Shown here: one piece after another, positions 17,641 to 25,772 of the stretch
Layout: each line of letters opens with the position of its first letter
Position numbering within the stretch: position 1 is the first letter of the stretch
Assembly (NCBI RefSeq): GCF_011605345.1
Contig: NZ_JAAOXM010000004.1
Span: 496,001 to 560,000 of the forward strand
Direction of reading: 5' to 3'
Origin: Burkholderia sp. D-99
GTDB taxonomy: Bacteria; Pseudomonadota; Gammaproteobacteria; Burkholderiales; Burkholderiaceae
Length of the DNA: 64,000 nucleotides
Made by a program: the position numbers and the translations under genes
The notes under the pieces: model-generated
Databases searched by the model: none
What the model was told of the DNA's origin: nothing
The model's input: the letters and a program-made list of their open reading frames with translations, nothing else

Positions 17641-20076
17641 ATGAGCAAACCGATCCTGTACCTCCTCGCCGGCAACGGCAGCGCGGCCGACTGGTGGGAC
17701 GATGCGCTGCCCCACTTCCGGCATTACCGGCCCGTGCCGCTGGAACTGCCGGGCTTCGGCGACAACCCCGCGCCGCCCTGCGAGGATCTCGCCACGTATG
17801 CGCAAGCGCTGCTGGACGCGACCGAACCGGGCCACGCGATCATGGCGGTGGGCGTGAACGCGCTGCTGGTGCTGCACGCGCTGCAGCGACGCCCCGGCCA
17901 CTTCAGCCGCAGCGTGCTGCTCGCGCCCGTCGGTGCATTTCTGTGGGAGCGACGCCTGCCGAAACTGATGGCGCCGAAGCCGCTGCGCAAGACCATCCAC
18001 TGGCTGCTCTCGCACTACCCGGCGCTGTTCGCCCGCAAGTTCTCGAACCTGACCTGGACGCGCGCGCAGTACCGCCGCATGGGCGCAGGCTACGCGCGCT
18101 GCCGCGCGTTCCTGCCGCACTGGGATCTGGTGCGCGCCGATACCGCGCTGCCGCTGCTCGAGTGGGTCACCGATCGCATCGAACTCGTGTGGGGCGACCA
18201 GGACAACGTGCTCGGCGTGCGCCAGGCCGCCGCGTGGTCGGCCATCCTCGCGCGCGCCGAGCTCACCGTCACGCTGCAGGCCGGCTGGGGACACTATCCG
18301 TGGATCGACGCGCCGGCCGCGTTCGCGCAGTGGCTCGAAGCGGGCGACGCCGGCTTCGTCGCGCACACCAAGGGCGGGCGCCTCGCGCTGGCCACGATGG
18401 CCGGCCTGCCCGTGCCGCCCGCGCTGTCGCTGACCCGCGCCGACGATCCGCGCCTGCCCGGCTTTCTCGCGAGCCAGCCCGACGCCGAGTGGGCGATCCG
18501 CTCGTCGAGCCACGGCGAAGACCAGGCCGATGCGGCCAACGCCGGCCTGCACACCACGTTCCTGCGCGTACCGGCATCGCAGGCCGCCGCGCGCGTGGCC
18601 GAGCTGCTCGACGGCGGCCTCGAGGAAACGGTCGTCCAGCGCTTCATCACGCCCGTGCTGTCGGGCATCGCGTTCGTGCGGCATCTCGCGGCAGAAGTCG
18701 AGTGGGTGGAAGGCCACCTCGAAACGCTCGCCGACGGCCAGGCCAGCCCGCAACGTGCGATCCTGTCACGGCTTGGCGAGCCCTGGCAACGCGGCACGTT
18801 CCCGACCGCGCACGGCCTGGGTGAGACGCAGCTGTGGGCCTTCCTGCAACGCGTGCTGCACGCGTTCCACTACGTGCCGGGCGATGTCGAATGGGCGTGG
18901 GACGGCAAGCAGCTGTGGCTGCTGCAGTACCGTCCGATCAGCAGCTACGGCTGGCACCGGCACCTGACCGCCGCGAACATTGCCGAGATCCTGCCACCGC
19001 AACCGAGCCGGCTGGTCGAGTATGCGCAACGGCGCGCGGCCGGCAGCATCCCGGCCATCATGGCGCGCTGGGATGCGCGCGTACTGCAGGACAACGAACC
19101 ATTCACCGCGCTCTATGGCGGCGCGTCGTACATCAACAACGACCTGTTCCTCGCCCGTCTCGCCGACTGGGGCGTATCGGCCGGCAACTACAGCGGCGAG
19201 ATCGGCGGTGCGACCCCGCCGCTGCGCTGGCGCCCGCTGCGGCTGCTGCGTTCGCTGCCGGTGTTCTGGCGCATGCTGCGCGTCGCGCGCGGGCATCTGC
19301 CGACGCTCGAACGCGGCTTGCAGCGCTTCGACCAGGAACTCGCGATGCTCGTCGAGCGACGCGCCGACGGCCAGCAACTGGCCGACTGGTTCACGCGCTT
19401 CTACGTGTTCGTCGTACAGGGCAACCTGTGCATCGCGTCATCGCTGGCCAGCAGCGGCGGCGCATTGTGGGGCCGCCCGCCGACCGCATACGGCCAGCTC
19501 GAGAACAGCCCGCATCGCCTGCCGTGGGAAACCGATCCGGGCACCGCGCGGCTCGCGCCCACCGACCTCCCGTTGCAGGCGTTTCCCGTCTGGCCGCTGC
19601 CGGTCCGCGTACTCCACGCGCTCGGCGCGCCCGGCATGCGCGGCTGGTATCTGCAGGTACGCGAGTGGTATCGCGACAACCTGATGCGCGTGTTCTTCCG
19701 CCTGCATCACGCGATGCCGGCCGCCGACCGCGACGTGTGGTTCGCCCCCCATCCCGATCGCCGCGAACGCAACGGCAGCTTCTGGCAGGACGGCAGCGAA
19801 GGCACCGACGAGGCGGCCGGCTTCATGATCTATCCGGGCCACACGCAAGGGGTGCTCGGCCACGACATCCTGCTGGAAGACACGCTCGACCCCGGCCGGC
19901 ACGCGCAGTACCAGGCCGCGCGCGCCGTGATCGCGCGCATGGGCGGCCGGCTGTCGCACGGTGCGACGCTGCTGCGCGAACTGCGCAAGCCGTCGGCCGT
20001 GCTGCCGCGCGTCGATGCGGCGTGGATCGGGCGCGAGGTGCGGCTCAGCGACGGGCGGCTGACGCTGGTCGAATAG
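17641..20076 (+). CDS. Fusion protein: degenerate alpha/beta-hydrolase + PEP synthase-like ATP-grasp + phosphohistidine domain
   Basis: 811 residues. Residues 1-235 have the alpha/beta-hydrolase fold: LELPGFGDNP, then VWGDQDNV (Asp186/188) and GWGHYPWIDAP (His218), but the nucleophile elbow reads AVGVNALL, so Asn73 stands where Ser is expected. Residues 243-435 match the PPDK/PEP-synthase ATP-binding domain: TKGGRLALATMAGLPVPP, IRSSSHGED (287-294), VVQRFI and DVEWAWDGKQLWLLQYRPI. The C-terminus GGRLSHGATLLRE (768-780) is the swivelling phosphohistidine domain with His773. The middle (435-760) lacks a PEP/pyruvate barrel signature. The order ATP-grasp, middle, His resembles rifampicin phosphotransferase; the substrate is unknown. 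An alternative ATG lies at 17620. Confidence 0.75.
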   Translation: MSKPILYLLAGNGSAADWWDDALPHFRHYRPVPLELPGFGDNPAPPCEDLATYAQALLDATEPGHAIMAVGVNALLVLHALQRRPGHFSRSVLLAPVGAFLWERRLPKLMAPKPLRKTIHWLLSHYPALFARKFSNLTWTRAQYRRMGAGYARCRAFLPHWDLVRADTALPLLEWVTDRIELVWGDQDNVLGVRQAAAWSAILARAELTVTLQAGWGHYPWIDAPAAFAQWLEAGDAGFVAHTKGGRLALATMAGLPVPPALSLTRADDPRLPGFLASQPDAEWAIRSSSHGEDQADAANAGLHTTFLRVPASQAAARVAELLDGGLEETVVQRFITPVLSGIAFVRHLAAEVEWVEGHLETLADGQASPQRAILSRLGEPWQRGTFPTAHGLGETQLWAFLQRVLHAFHYVPGDVEWAWDGKQLWLLQYRPISSYGWHRHLTAANIAEILPPQPSRLVEYAQRRAAGSIPAIMARWDARVLQDNEPFTALYGGASYINNDLFLARLADWGVSAGNYSGEIGGATPPLRWRPLRLLRSLPVFWRMLRVARGHLPTLERGLQRFDQELAMLVERRADGQQLADWFTRFYVFVVQGNLCIASSLASSGGALWGRPPTAYGQLENSPHRLPWETDPGTARLAPTDLPLQAFPVWPLPVRVLHALGAPGMRGWYLQVREWYRDNLMRVFFRLHHAMPAADRDVWFAPHPDRRERNGSFWQDGSEGTDEAAGFMIYPGHTQGVLGHDILLEDTLDPGRHAQYQAARAVIARMGGRLSHGATLLRELRKPSAVLPRVDAAWIGREVRLSDGRLTLVE

Positions 20077-20097
20077 GCGCGGCGCGGTTGCCGCGTG

Positions 20098-20440
20098 TCT
20101 GGGTCTGGGTCTGGGTCTGGGTCTGGGTCTGGGTCTGGGTCTGGGTCTGGGTCTGGGTCTGGGTCTGGGTCTGGGTCTGGGTCTGGGTCTGGGTCTGGGT
20201 CTGGGTCTGGGTCTGGGCCTGAGCCTGGGCCTGAGCTCGAGCCGGTGCCGATGCCGGTGCCGGTGCCGGTGCCGGTGCCGGTGCCGGTGCCGGTGCCGGT
20301 GCCGGTGCCGGTGCCGGTGCCGGTGCCGGTGCCGGTGCCGGTGTCAGTGCCAGGCCAGTGCCAGTGCCAGTCCCAGTGCCAGTGCCAGTGCCAGTGCCGA
20401 TGCCCGTGCTCGTGCCCAAGCCCAAGCCCAAGCCCAAGCC
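20098..20440. repeat. Hexanucleotide tandem-repeat array of four unit types
   Basis: All blocks have period 6. TCTGGG occurs 20 times without error at 20098-20217. A short mixed stretch follows, then GCCGGT with one variant copy and 15 perfect copies at 20253-20342, then degenerate GCCAGT units to about 20400, then GCCCAA units to about 20440. It fills the space between two convergent genes and starts 22 bases after the fusion-gene stop. No stop codon interrupts the array in the period-6 frames, which yields artificial ORFs encoding dipeptide repeats; these were not called as genes. Confidence 0.95.
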
Positions 20441-20445
20441 CGAAC

Positions 20446-20820
20446 TCAGCGTACCGGCGTGCGGACTTTCCCGTCGACCTTCAACGTGCGCCGGTCGTGC
20501 GCGGCTTCGTATTCGACCGTCTGCGCGGGCGTGACGGCGCCGTACGAACGGCCGTTCACATAGACCATGCCGTCCCGCAGCTCGACCCGGTCGCCGTTGA
20601 CCGTCGCGGTGGCCCGTTCGCCCTGCAGCACCGCGCCCGAGCAACCGGCGGTCGAAAAGCTGCGGACCGACGTGCCCGGCATCGCGGCGATCCCGCCCTG
20701 ATCCGCTGCATGCGCCGCGCTGCAGGGCGGCGCGTCCATGCTGCCGGCAGCGTGGACCGCGCCGGCGCTGATGCCGCATCCGGCAAGCAACGCAATCGTC
20801 ATCGGCTTCAGATGGTTCAT
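20446..20820 (-). CDS. Hypothetical secreted protein
   Basis: 124 residues starting MNHLKPMTIALLAGCGISAG. The signal peptide could end at AHA (signal peptidase I) or at the AGC at residues 13-15 (lipoprotein). The mature part is beta-rich, with VNGDRVELRDGMVYVNGRSYGAV, a small SH3- or hairpin-like pattern, and has two further cysteines (CSAAH and AGCSG). No family is recognised. The stop codon lies a few bases from the edge of the hexanucleotide array, so array length changes would not alter the protein but could affect its 3' end. Confidence 0.6.
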   Translation of the reverse strand: MNHLKPMTIALLAGCGISAGAVHAAGSMDAPPCSAAHAADQGGIAAMPGTSVRSFSTAGCSGAVLQGERATATVNGDRVELRDGMVYVNGRSYGAVTPAQTVEYEAAHDRRTLKVDGKVRTPVR

Positions 20821-21043
20821 GGTGAGCTCCGTTGTCCGCCGCCGCGGATCGATGACCGGCCGACACCCGTGCTCGCATCGCAGGCCGTCCGGATGCACCG
20901 AGTATGCGTCCGGTTCGCGGCACTCCGCCATCCGCGCCAGTACCACTCCCGGCCCGCCCCATCCGCCCCCGTGATCCGCGCCGGCGCCGGTCCCGGAAGC
21001 GCCCCCAGGCAAAACCCGTCCCGATGAAAATCCGCCTTGATCA

Positions 21044-21060
21044 AGTTGCGACCCGCAACT
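21044..21060. promoter_or_regulatory. Palindromic operator 1 of the MarR-GNAT gene
   Basis: AGTTGCG-ACC-CGCAACT, a perfect inverted repeat with 7-base arms and a 3-base centre, 38 bases before the start codon at 21098. This is the usual size of a MarR dimer site. A second copy of the core TTGCG-N3-CGCAA is centred 23 bases downstream. Confidence 0.6.
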
Positions 21061-21068
21061 ATTATTGA

Positions 21069-21081
21069 TTGCGATTCGCAA
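21069..21081. promoter_or_regulatory. Palindromic operator 2 of the MarR-GNAT gene
   Basis: TTGCG-ATT-CGCAA, repeating the core of the upstream site. The centres are 23 bases apart, close to two helical turns, so two dimers could bind the same face. Its end is 16 bases before the start codon, where binding would block transcription start or ribosome access, consistent with autorepression. Confidence 0.6.
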
Positions 21082-21097
21082 CCATTCCGGGCTGACC

Positions 21098-22078
21098 ATG
21101 GACCTCATCGACGCTCCCGCCAAGCCTCGCGAAGCCACCATCCTCGAGCTTCGCGACTTCTCCCGCAAACTGGTTCGCGAGCTCGGCTTCATGCGCGCGA
21201 CGCTCGCCGACAGCGACTGGGCGCCTTCGGCGGTTCACGCGATCCTCGAGATCGGGATGGCGCCCGGCATCAACGCCCGCGACCTGGGCAACATCCTGCG
21301 GCTGGACAAATCGAACACGAGCCGGCAACTCGCGCGGCTCGAGGCGGCCGGTGTCGTCGAACGGCGCGTGTCGAGCGACGATGCGCGCGCGACCGAGCTG
21401 TACCTGACCACCGACGGAAAAAAGCTCCAGAAAAGAATCGACACGTTCGCGACGGATCAGGTGTCGAATGCGCTGCGCCGCATGGTGCCCGCCGACCAGC
21501 AGGCGCTACTGCGCTCGCTCGCGCTGTATGCCGATGCGCTCGCGCAGGACAACGCCGCCAAGGAGAACACTGTGACGCCCGATGCGCCGTCGATCCGCGA
21601 AGGCTACCAGCCGGGCTGTATCGGCGATATCGCGAGCCTGCACGCGCGCTTTTATTCGGAACAGTGGGGATTCGGCGCCTTTTTCGAAAAACGGGTGGCG
21701 ACCGAGCTGGCCGAGTTCGCCGGTACGCTGCCGGCCGACGGCAAGGCGCTTTGGCTGTGCCAGGAAGACGGCCGCACGCTCGCGTCGCTCGCGATCGACG
21801 GCGACCCGGCAACCGGAATCGCGCACCTGCGATGGTTCATCGTGAACGATGCGTTGCGCGGGTCGGGCGTCGGGCGCCGGCTCATGACGGAAGCCATGCG
21901 CTTCGTCGATTCGCAGCGGTTTCGCGAAACCTATCTGTGGACGTTCAAGGGCCTGGATTCGGCGCGCCATCTGTACGAGTCGTTCGGCTTCACGCTGACG
22001 AGCGAATCCGCGGGCACGCATTGGGGCACCGAGGTGGTCGAACAGCGCTTCAGCCGGCCCGGGCCGGCCGGCGGCTGA
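21098..22078 (+). CDS. MarR family regulator fused to GNAT acetyltransferase
   Basis: 326 residues. Residues 15-150 form a MarR winged helix: INARDLGNILRLDKSNTSRQLARLEAAGVVERRVSSDDARA is the recognition helix and wing region, with TDGKKL following. Residues 165-320 form a GNAT domain with LRWFIVNDALRGSGVGRRLM as the acetyl-CoA pyrophosphate loop (R-G-x-G-x-G pattern) and LYESFGF near the end. MarR-GNAT fusions are a known bacterial class whose ligands and acetyl acceptors are mostly undetermined. The palindromic sites directly upstream suggest autoregulation. The start at 21098 was preferred because the alternative at 21065 would place the second operator inside the coding region. Confidence 0.87.
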   Translation: MDLIDAPAKPREATILELRDFSRKLVRELGFMRATLADSDWAPSAVHAILEIGMAPGINARDLGNILRLDKSNTSRQLARLEAAGVVERRVSSDDARATELYLTTDGKKLQKRIDTFATDQVSNALRRMVPADQQALLRSLALYADALAQDNAAKENTVTPDAPSIREGYQPGCIGDIASLHARFYSEQWGFGAFFEKRVATELAEFAGTLPADGKALWLCQEDGRTLASLAIDGDPATGIAHLRWFIVNDALRGSGVGRRLMTEAMRFVDSQRFRETYLWTFKGLDSARHLYESFGFTLTSESAGTHWGTEVVEQRFSRPGPAGG

Positions 22079-22378
22079 GGGTCGACGGGCCGTCTGCGCT
22101 GCGAATGCCCTGATGGTCTGTCGACACGATGCTCCCGCCCCGCCAACCACGACGCCCGGCATGTTCGAACGTCTCGCAGCCCTCGCACGCTGCGCGGCGG
22201 CCGCCCTTGCCCTGCCAGCCCCCGCCGCACAGATCATTCATCGGGTTCCGCAGGGCCATAAAGCCACGGGCTTGCCTGGCATTACTCGGTGCCAACTGCC
22301 ACGACGCCGTATCGCGCGGCCGGGCGCAAATCATCGCAAGATCACGCCAACCCGGCCGCTCACCGATTCACCGCGCGC
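22079..22378. other. Intergenic region between convergent genes
   Basis: 300 bases between the ends of the MarR-GNAT gene and the NtaA-type monooxygenase gene. No gene, strong hairpin or repeat was recognised. Confidence 0.4.
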
Positions 22379-23728
22379 TTACGTCGACGCAAAGCGATTG
22401 CGCGGATGGCGCACTCCGAGATGATCGCGCAAGGTCGTGCCGTCATACTCGGCACGGAACAGTCCGCGTGCCCGAAGGATCGGCACCACCTGTTCGACGA
22501 AGTCGGTAAATGCCCGAGGCGTACCGCCCCCGACAATGAAGCCGTCCGCAGCGTCAGCCTCGAACCATTCCTGCAAGCCGTCCGCGATGTGCTCCGGCGT
22601 ACCGATAAAACGCGGACGCGGTGCAGCCAGCTCGAGCGCAACCTGGCGCAACGTCAGCCCACCCTCGCGCGCCTTGTGCTTGATCTCGTCCGTCACGCTG
22701 CGGAAGCTGTTGCTGCCGAGGTCGCCGATATCCGGAAACGGCGCGTCGAGCGGGTATTGGCTGAAATCGTGATGCTCGAAAAACCGCCCGAGATGGTCGA
22801 GCGCGCTTTCGATCGTGATCAGTTCCAGACTCTCCTGGTATTGCCGCTCCGCGTCCTCGGCGGAACGGCCCACGATCACGCCGATCCCTTGGAACAGCTT
22901 CAGGTCGTCGGGCTGCCTCCCCTGCTCGATCACCTGCTGCTTGAGACCGGCATAGAACTCGCGCGCCTGCTCCAGCGTATCGTGATGAGTGAAAACGGCA
23001 TCCGCATGTCTGGCGGCGAGTTGCTTGCCTGCGTCCGACGCGCCCGCCTGAAACAGGATCGGACGGGCCTGCGGTGTACGCCCCACGTTCAGCGGCCCTT
23101 CGACGGAGAAATACTTGCCCTTGTGATTGAGCGTGTGAAGCTTGGCCGGATCGAAGAACACCCCGCTTGCGCGGTCGCGTACGAATGCGTCCTCCTCCCA
23201 CGAATCCCAGAGCCCCTTCGTGACCTCGAGATATTCGTCGGCGATCCGATAGCGTTCGTCATGCTCGGGATGCTCGCTGCGCGAAAAATTACGCGCCGAA
23301 CCTTCGAGCGGCGACGTCACGACGTTCCACCCCGCCCGCCCCCGACTCAGGTGATCCAGGCTGGCGAACTGCCGGGCAACCGTGAACGGCTCGCTGTAGG
23401 ACGTCGACAAGGTCCCCACCAGCCCCACCCGCTCGGTGACGGCCGAGAGTGCCGACAACAGCGTGATCGGCTCGAACCGGTTCAGGAAGTGCGGAATCGA
23501 CTTCGCGTTGATGTGCAGGCCGTCGGCAACGAACACGAAATCGAACTTGCCGGCCTCGGCCTGGCGGGCCACGCGCTTCGCGAAGTCCGGGTTGATGCTC
23601 GCATCGATCACCGCGTCGGAATGCCGCCAACCGGCGTAATGCCCGCCCGGCCCGTGAATCGTCGCGCCAAGATGAATCCGTCTGGGACGCCTGTTTTGCC
23701 CCGCCGCCTGCGTGTCACTCATGATCAC
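22379..23728 (-). CDS. NtaA/SnaA/DmoA-type FMN-dependent monooxygenase
   Basis: 449 residues of the bacterial luciferase-like (LLM) superfamily. DGLHIN follows strand 2, and ASLDHLSRGRAGWNVVTS is the diagnostic NtaA/DmoA flavin-binding segment. LWDSWEEDAF and LFQAGASDAGKQLAARHADAVF complete the family pattern. Members use FMNH2 and O2, supplied by a separate reductase, to cleave C-N or C-S bonds in nitrilotriacetate, dimethyl sulfide, sulfones or sulfonates. It is the last gene of a minus-strand locus with TonB-type uptake genes, so an organosulfur substrate is likely. Two ATGs, at 23728 and 23722, are equally possible. No flavin reductase is encoded nearby. Confidence 0.9.
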   Translation of the reverse strand: MIMSDTQAAGQNRRPRRIHLGATIHGPGGHYAGWRHSDAVIDASINPDFAKRVARQAEAGKFDFVFVADGLHINAKSIPHFLNRFEPITLLSALSAVTERVGLVGTLSTSYSEPFTVARQFASLDHLSRGRAGWNVVTSPLEGSARNFSRSEHPEHDERYRIADEYLEVTKGLWDSWEEDAFVRDRASGVFFDPAKLHTLNHKGKYFSVEGPLNVGRTPQARPILFQAGASDAGKQLAARHADAVFTHHDTLEQAREFYAGLKQQVIEQGRQPDDLKLFQGIGVIVGRSAEDAERQYQESLELITIESALDHLGRFFEHHDFSQYPLDAPFPDIGDLGSNSFRSVTDEIKHKAREGGLTLRQVALELAAPRPRFIGTPEHIADGLQEWFEADAADGFIVGGGTPRAFTDFVEQVVPILRARGLFRAEYDGTTLRDHLGVRHPRNRFAST

Positions 23729-23882
23729 GTTCTCTTCGCTGTACTGACATTAATGGAAGGCGCCACGCCCTTTTCACACCCATCCTCGTCATCTCGCGGT
23801 TCAAGGCACCCTGCCCGCCCCGTGATGGACGCCCAGCCGTCGCTGGCCGCGGGTGAAACGCACATCGGCGCCGCCGCGCGCG

Positions 23883-24314
23883 TCACTGCATGAACTGCTC
23901 GTTGCCGATCAGGCCGATCTTCGTCGCGCCTTCTCGCTGGGCCGAAGCCAGAACCTCGGCCACCGCCCGATAAGGCGCGGCCTTGTCCGGGCGCAACCGG
24001 ATCTCGTCCTGATCGGCCGCGGCGGCCACTTCTCGAAACTTCGCATCGAGCGCGGGCCCGCCGCGTACGGCCGCACCGTTCCAGTTGACCGCGCCGTCCG
24101 GGGCAATGTCGATCTGCACCACCTGCGGCGGATGCGGAGGCGGCGGCGGATTGCCCACCGGCAGGTTCATCTTCACCGAATGCATCTGGATCGGGATCGT
24201 GATGATCAGCATGATCAGCAGCACCAGCATGACGTCGATCAGTGGCGTGGTGTTGATGTCCACCATGACGTCCGGCTCGTCGCTGCCCGCTCCGGAACCT
24301 ACGTTCATACCCAT
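23883..24314 (-). CDS. exbD: ExbD/TolR biopolymer transport protein (second copy)
   Basis: 143 residues with one N-terminal membrane helix (about residues 22-42), preceded by DVMVDINTTPLIDVMLVLLIML. This is the ExbD signature, with the essential membrane Asp in TPLIDVMLVL, which takes part in proton-driven rotation. A periplasmic domain with Pro-rich PPPPPHPPQ and a C-terminal GLIGNEQFMQ follows. It starts 12 bases after the stop of the first exbD gene, forming an exbB-exbD-exbD set that energises TonB. Confidence 0.93.
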   Translation of the reverse strand: MGMNVGSGAGSDEPDVMVDINTTPLIDVMLVLLIMLIITIPIQMHSVKMNLPVGNPPPPPHPPQVVQIDIAPDGAVNWNGAAVRGGPALDAKFREVAAAADQDEIRLRPDKAAPYRAVAEVLASAQREGATKIGLIGNEQFMQ

Positions 24315-24326
24315 CGTTCGAACTCC

Positions 24327-24752
24327 CTAGCCGCCCCTAGCGGGCGGCTCCGTAATGAAGGAAACCTTGCCGATCCCGGCCCGCTCGCACGCTGTCACGA
24401 CCTTGCCGATGTACTGGTACGGCGTGGCCTGGTCGCCGCGCACGTGCACGTCCGGCTGCGGCGTCTGCACGGAAACGCCTTTCAGCCGCGCCACGAGTGT
24501 CGGCAGATCCACATGCTCGATGCCCCAGAAGATGTCGCCCTGCCGGTTCACCGCGATCTCGATGCTTTTTGGCTGCGTCTGCAACGCTTGTATCCGCTCC
24601 TTCGGCAGTTGCACCGGGATCGTATGGGTCACCACCGGGATCGTGATCAGGAAGATGATCAGCAACACCAGCATCACGTCCACGAGCGGCGTCGTGTTGA
24701 TCGCCGAGATGACCTCGCCGTTGTCGTCACTGCCGCCGACACTGATCGCCAT
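24327..24752 (-). CDS. exbD: ExbD/TolR biopolymer transport protein (first copy)
   Basis: 141 residues with the same plan as the following copy: cytoplasmic stub, EVISAINTTPLVDVMLVLLIIF helix carrying the conserved Asp, then a periplasmic domain. The two copies share the membrane motif but diverge strongly outside it. This suggests a hetero-ExbD complex rather than a recent duplication. It starts 12 bases after the exbB stop. Confidence 0.93.
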   Translation of the reverse strand: MAISVGGSDDNGEVISAINTTPLVDVMLVLLIIFLITIPVVTHTIPVQLPKERIQALQTQPKSIEIAVNRQGDIFWGIEHVDLPTLVARLKGVSVQTPQPDVHVRGDQATPYQYIGKVVTACERAGIGKVSFITEPPARGG

Positions 24753-24764
24753 GACCGCCCCCGC

Positions 24765-25703
24765 TCAAGACTGAACCGCCAGCACCTGCGGCGCCTGTGC
24801 CGCAGGCGTCGCGATGCTGCCGGCCGCGCGCCGGCCGCTCGCGAGCAATACCGTATGCAGTTGTGCGCCGAAGTCGCGCACGCGCTCCATCACGGACTTG
24901 TTCCGTCGTACCAGGAAGTTGTAGCCGAGCACGGCCGGTACGGCCACGGCGAGGCCGATTGCGGTCATGATCAGCGCCTCGCCCACCGGGCCGGCGACCT
25001 TGTCGATCGATGCCTGGCCGGCAATGCCGATGGCCGTCAGCGCGTGATAGATACCCCATACGGTGCCGAACAGCCCGACGAACGGCGCCGTGGACCCCAC
25101 CGTGCCCAGAAAGGCCAGGCCGTCCTGCAGCCGGTTCGACACGTTGGTGATCGAACGCTCGATGCTCAGGTCGATCCAGGTATTGCGGTCGACCGAATCG
25201 AGCAGCGCCGTATCGTGATGCTCCCCGGCCTCGATCGCGTTCTCGGCGATGAAGCGGAACGGCGACGCATCATCGAGCTGGGCCGCGCCCTCGGACAGCG
25301 TCGGTGCATTCCAGACCTGCTCGTCGGCCGATTTCGCACGGCTGTTTGCGCGCACCTGCTCGAGGAACTTGGTGATCATGATGTACCAGCTGCCGAGCGA
25401 CATGACCACGAGCAGCCCCAGTACGAAGCGGGCCACGAAGTCGCCGTTTGCCCACAAGGCCCCCAGGCCATACGGATTCTCGACGGTTGCCGACGTCGCG
25501 GGCGCGGGCGGCGGCACCGCGAGATCTGGCGCACTTGCGGCACCCGGTTCCGCCACGGCCGGTGCCGCGCCGGCTACCGCCCGGCCCGGCGCCGATGCCG
25601 CCGCGTCCTGTGCAAGCACGGCTTGCGGTGCAACCAGCGTGCCTGCGGCCACGGCCGTGATCATCAGACTCGCCGCGAGAGCGGCACGAAAGCGTTTTTT
25701 CAT
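24765..25703 (-). CDS. exbB: ExbB/TolQ/MotA family proton channel protein
   Basis: 312 residues. The N-terminus MKKRFRAALAASLMITAVAAG is a signal peptide followed by an Ala/Pro-rich segment to about residue 75, an extension seen in many proteobacterial ExbB proteins. Three membrane helices follow; FLGTVGSTAPFVGLFGTVWGIYHAL and GLAVAVPAVLGYNFLVRRN carry the MotA_ExbB motif with the Thr and Gly residues lining the channel. It forms the pentameric stator with the two ExbD products to drive the TonB protein encoded just upstream. Confidence 0.93.
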   Translation of the reverse strand: MKKRFRAALAASLMITAVAAGTLVAPQAVLAQDAAASAPGRAVAGAAPAVAEPGAASAPDLAVPPPAPATSATVENPYGLGALWANGDFVARFVLGLLVVMSLGSWYIMITKFLEQVRANSRAKSADEQVWNAPTLSEGAAQLDDASPFRFIAENAIEAGEHHDTALLDSVDRNTWIDLSIERSITNVSNRLQDGLAFLGTVGSTAPFVGLFGTVWGIYHALTAIGIAGQASIDKVAGPVGEALIMTAIGLAVAVPAVLGYNFLVRRNKSVMERVRDFGAQLHTVLLASGRRAAGSIATPAAQAPQVLAVQS

Positions 25704-25772
25704 AAGGACTCCGTATGCGTCGTATATCGATTCGGAACACTGGCCAGGTCGATCGGCTGTCCGTGGCCTGCG

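Noticed and set aside
20045..21027. Long ORFs on both strands through the hexanucleotide array, encoding Ser-Gly, Pro-Val, Thr-Gln and Pro-Ala repeats
   Set aside because: They arise because period-6 repeats contain no stop codon. They have no ribosome binding site, and their non-repeat ends are out of frame with the real genes.
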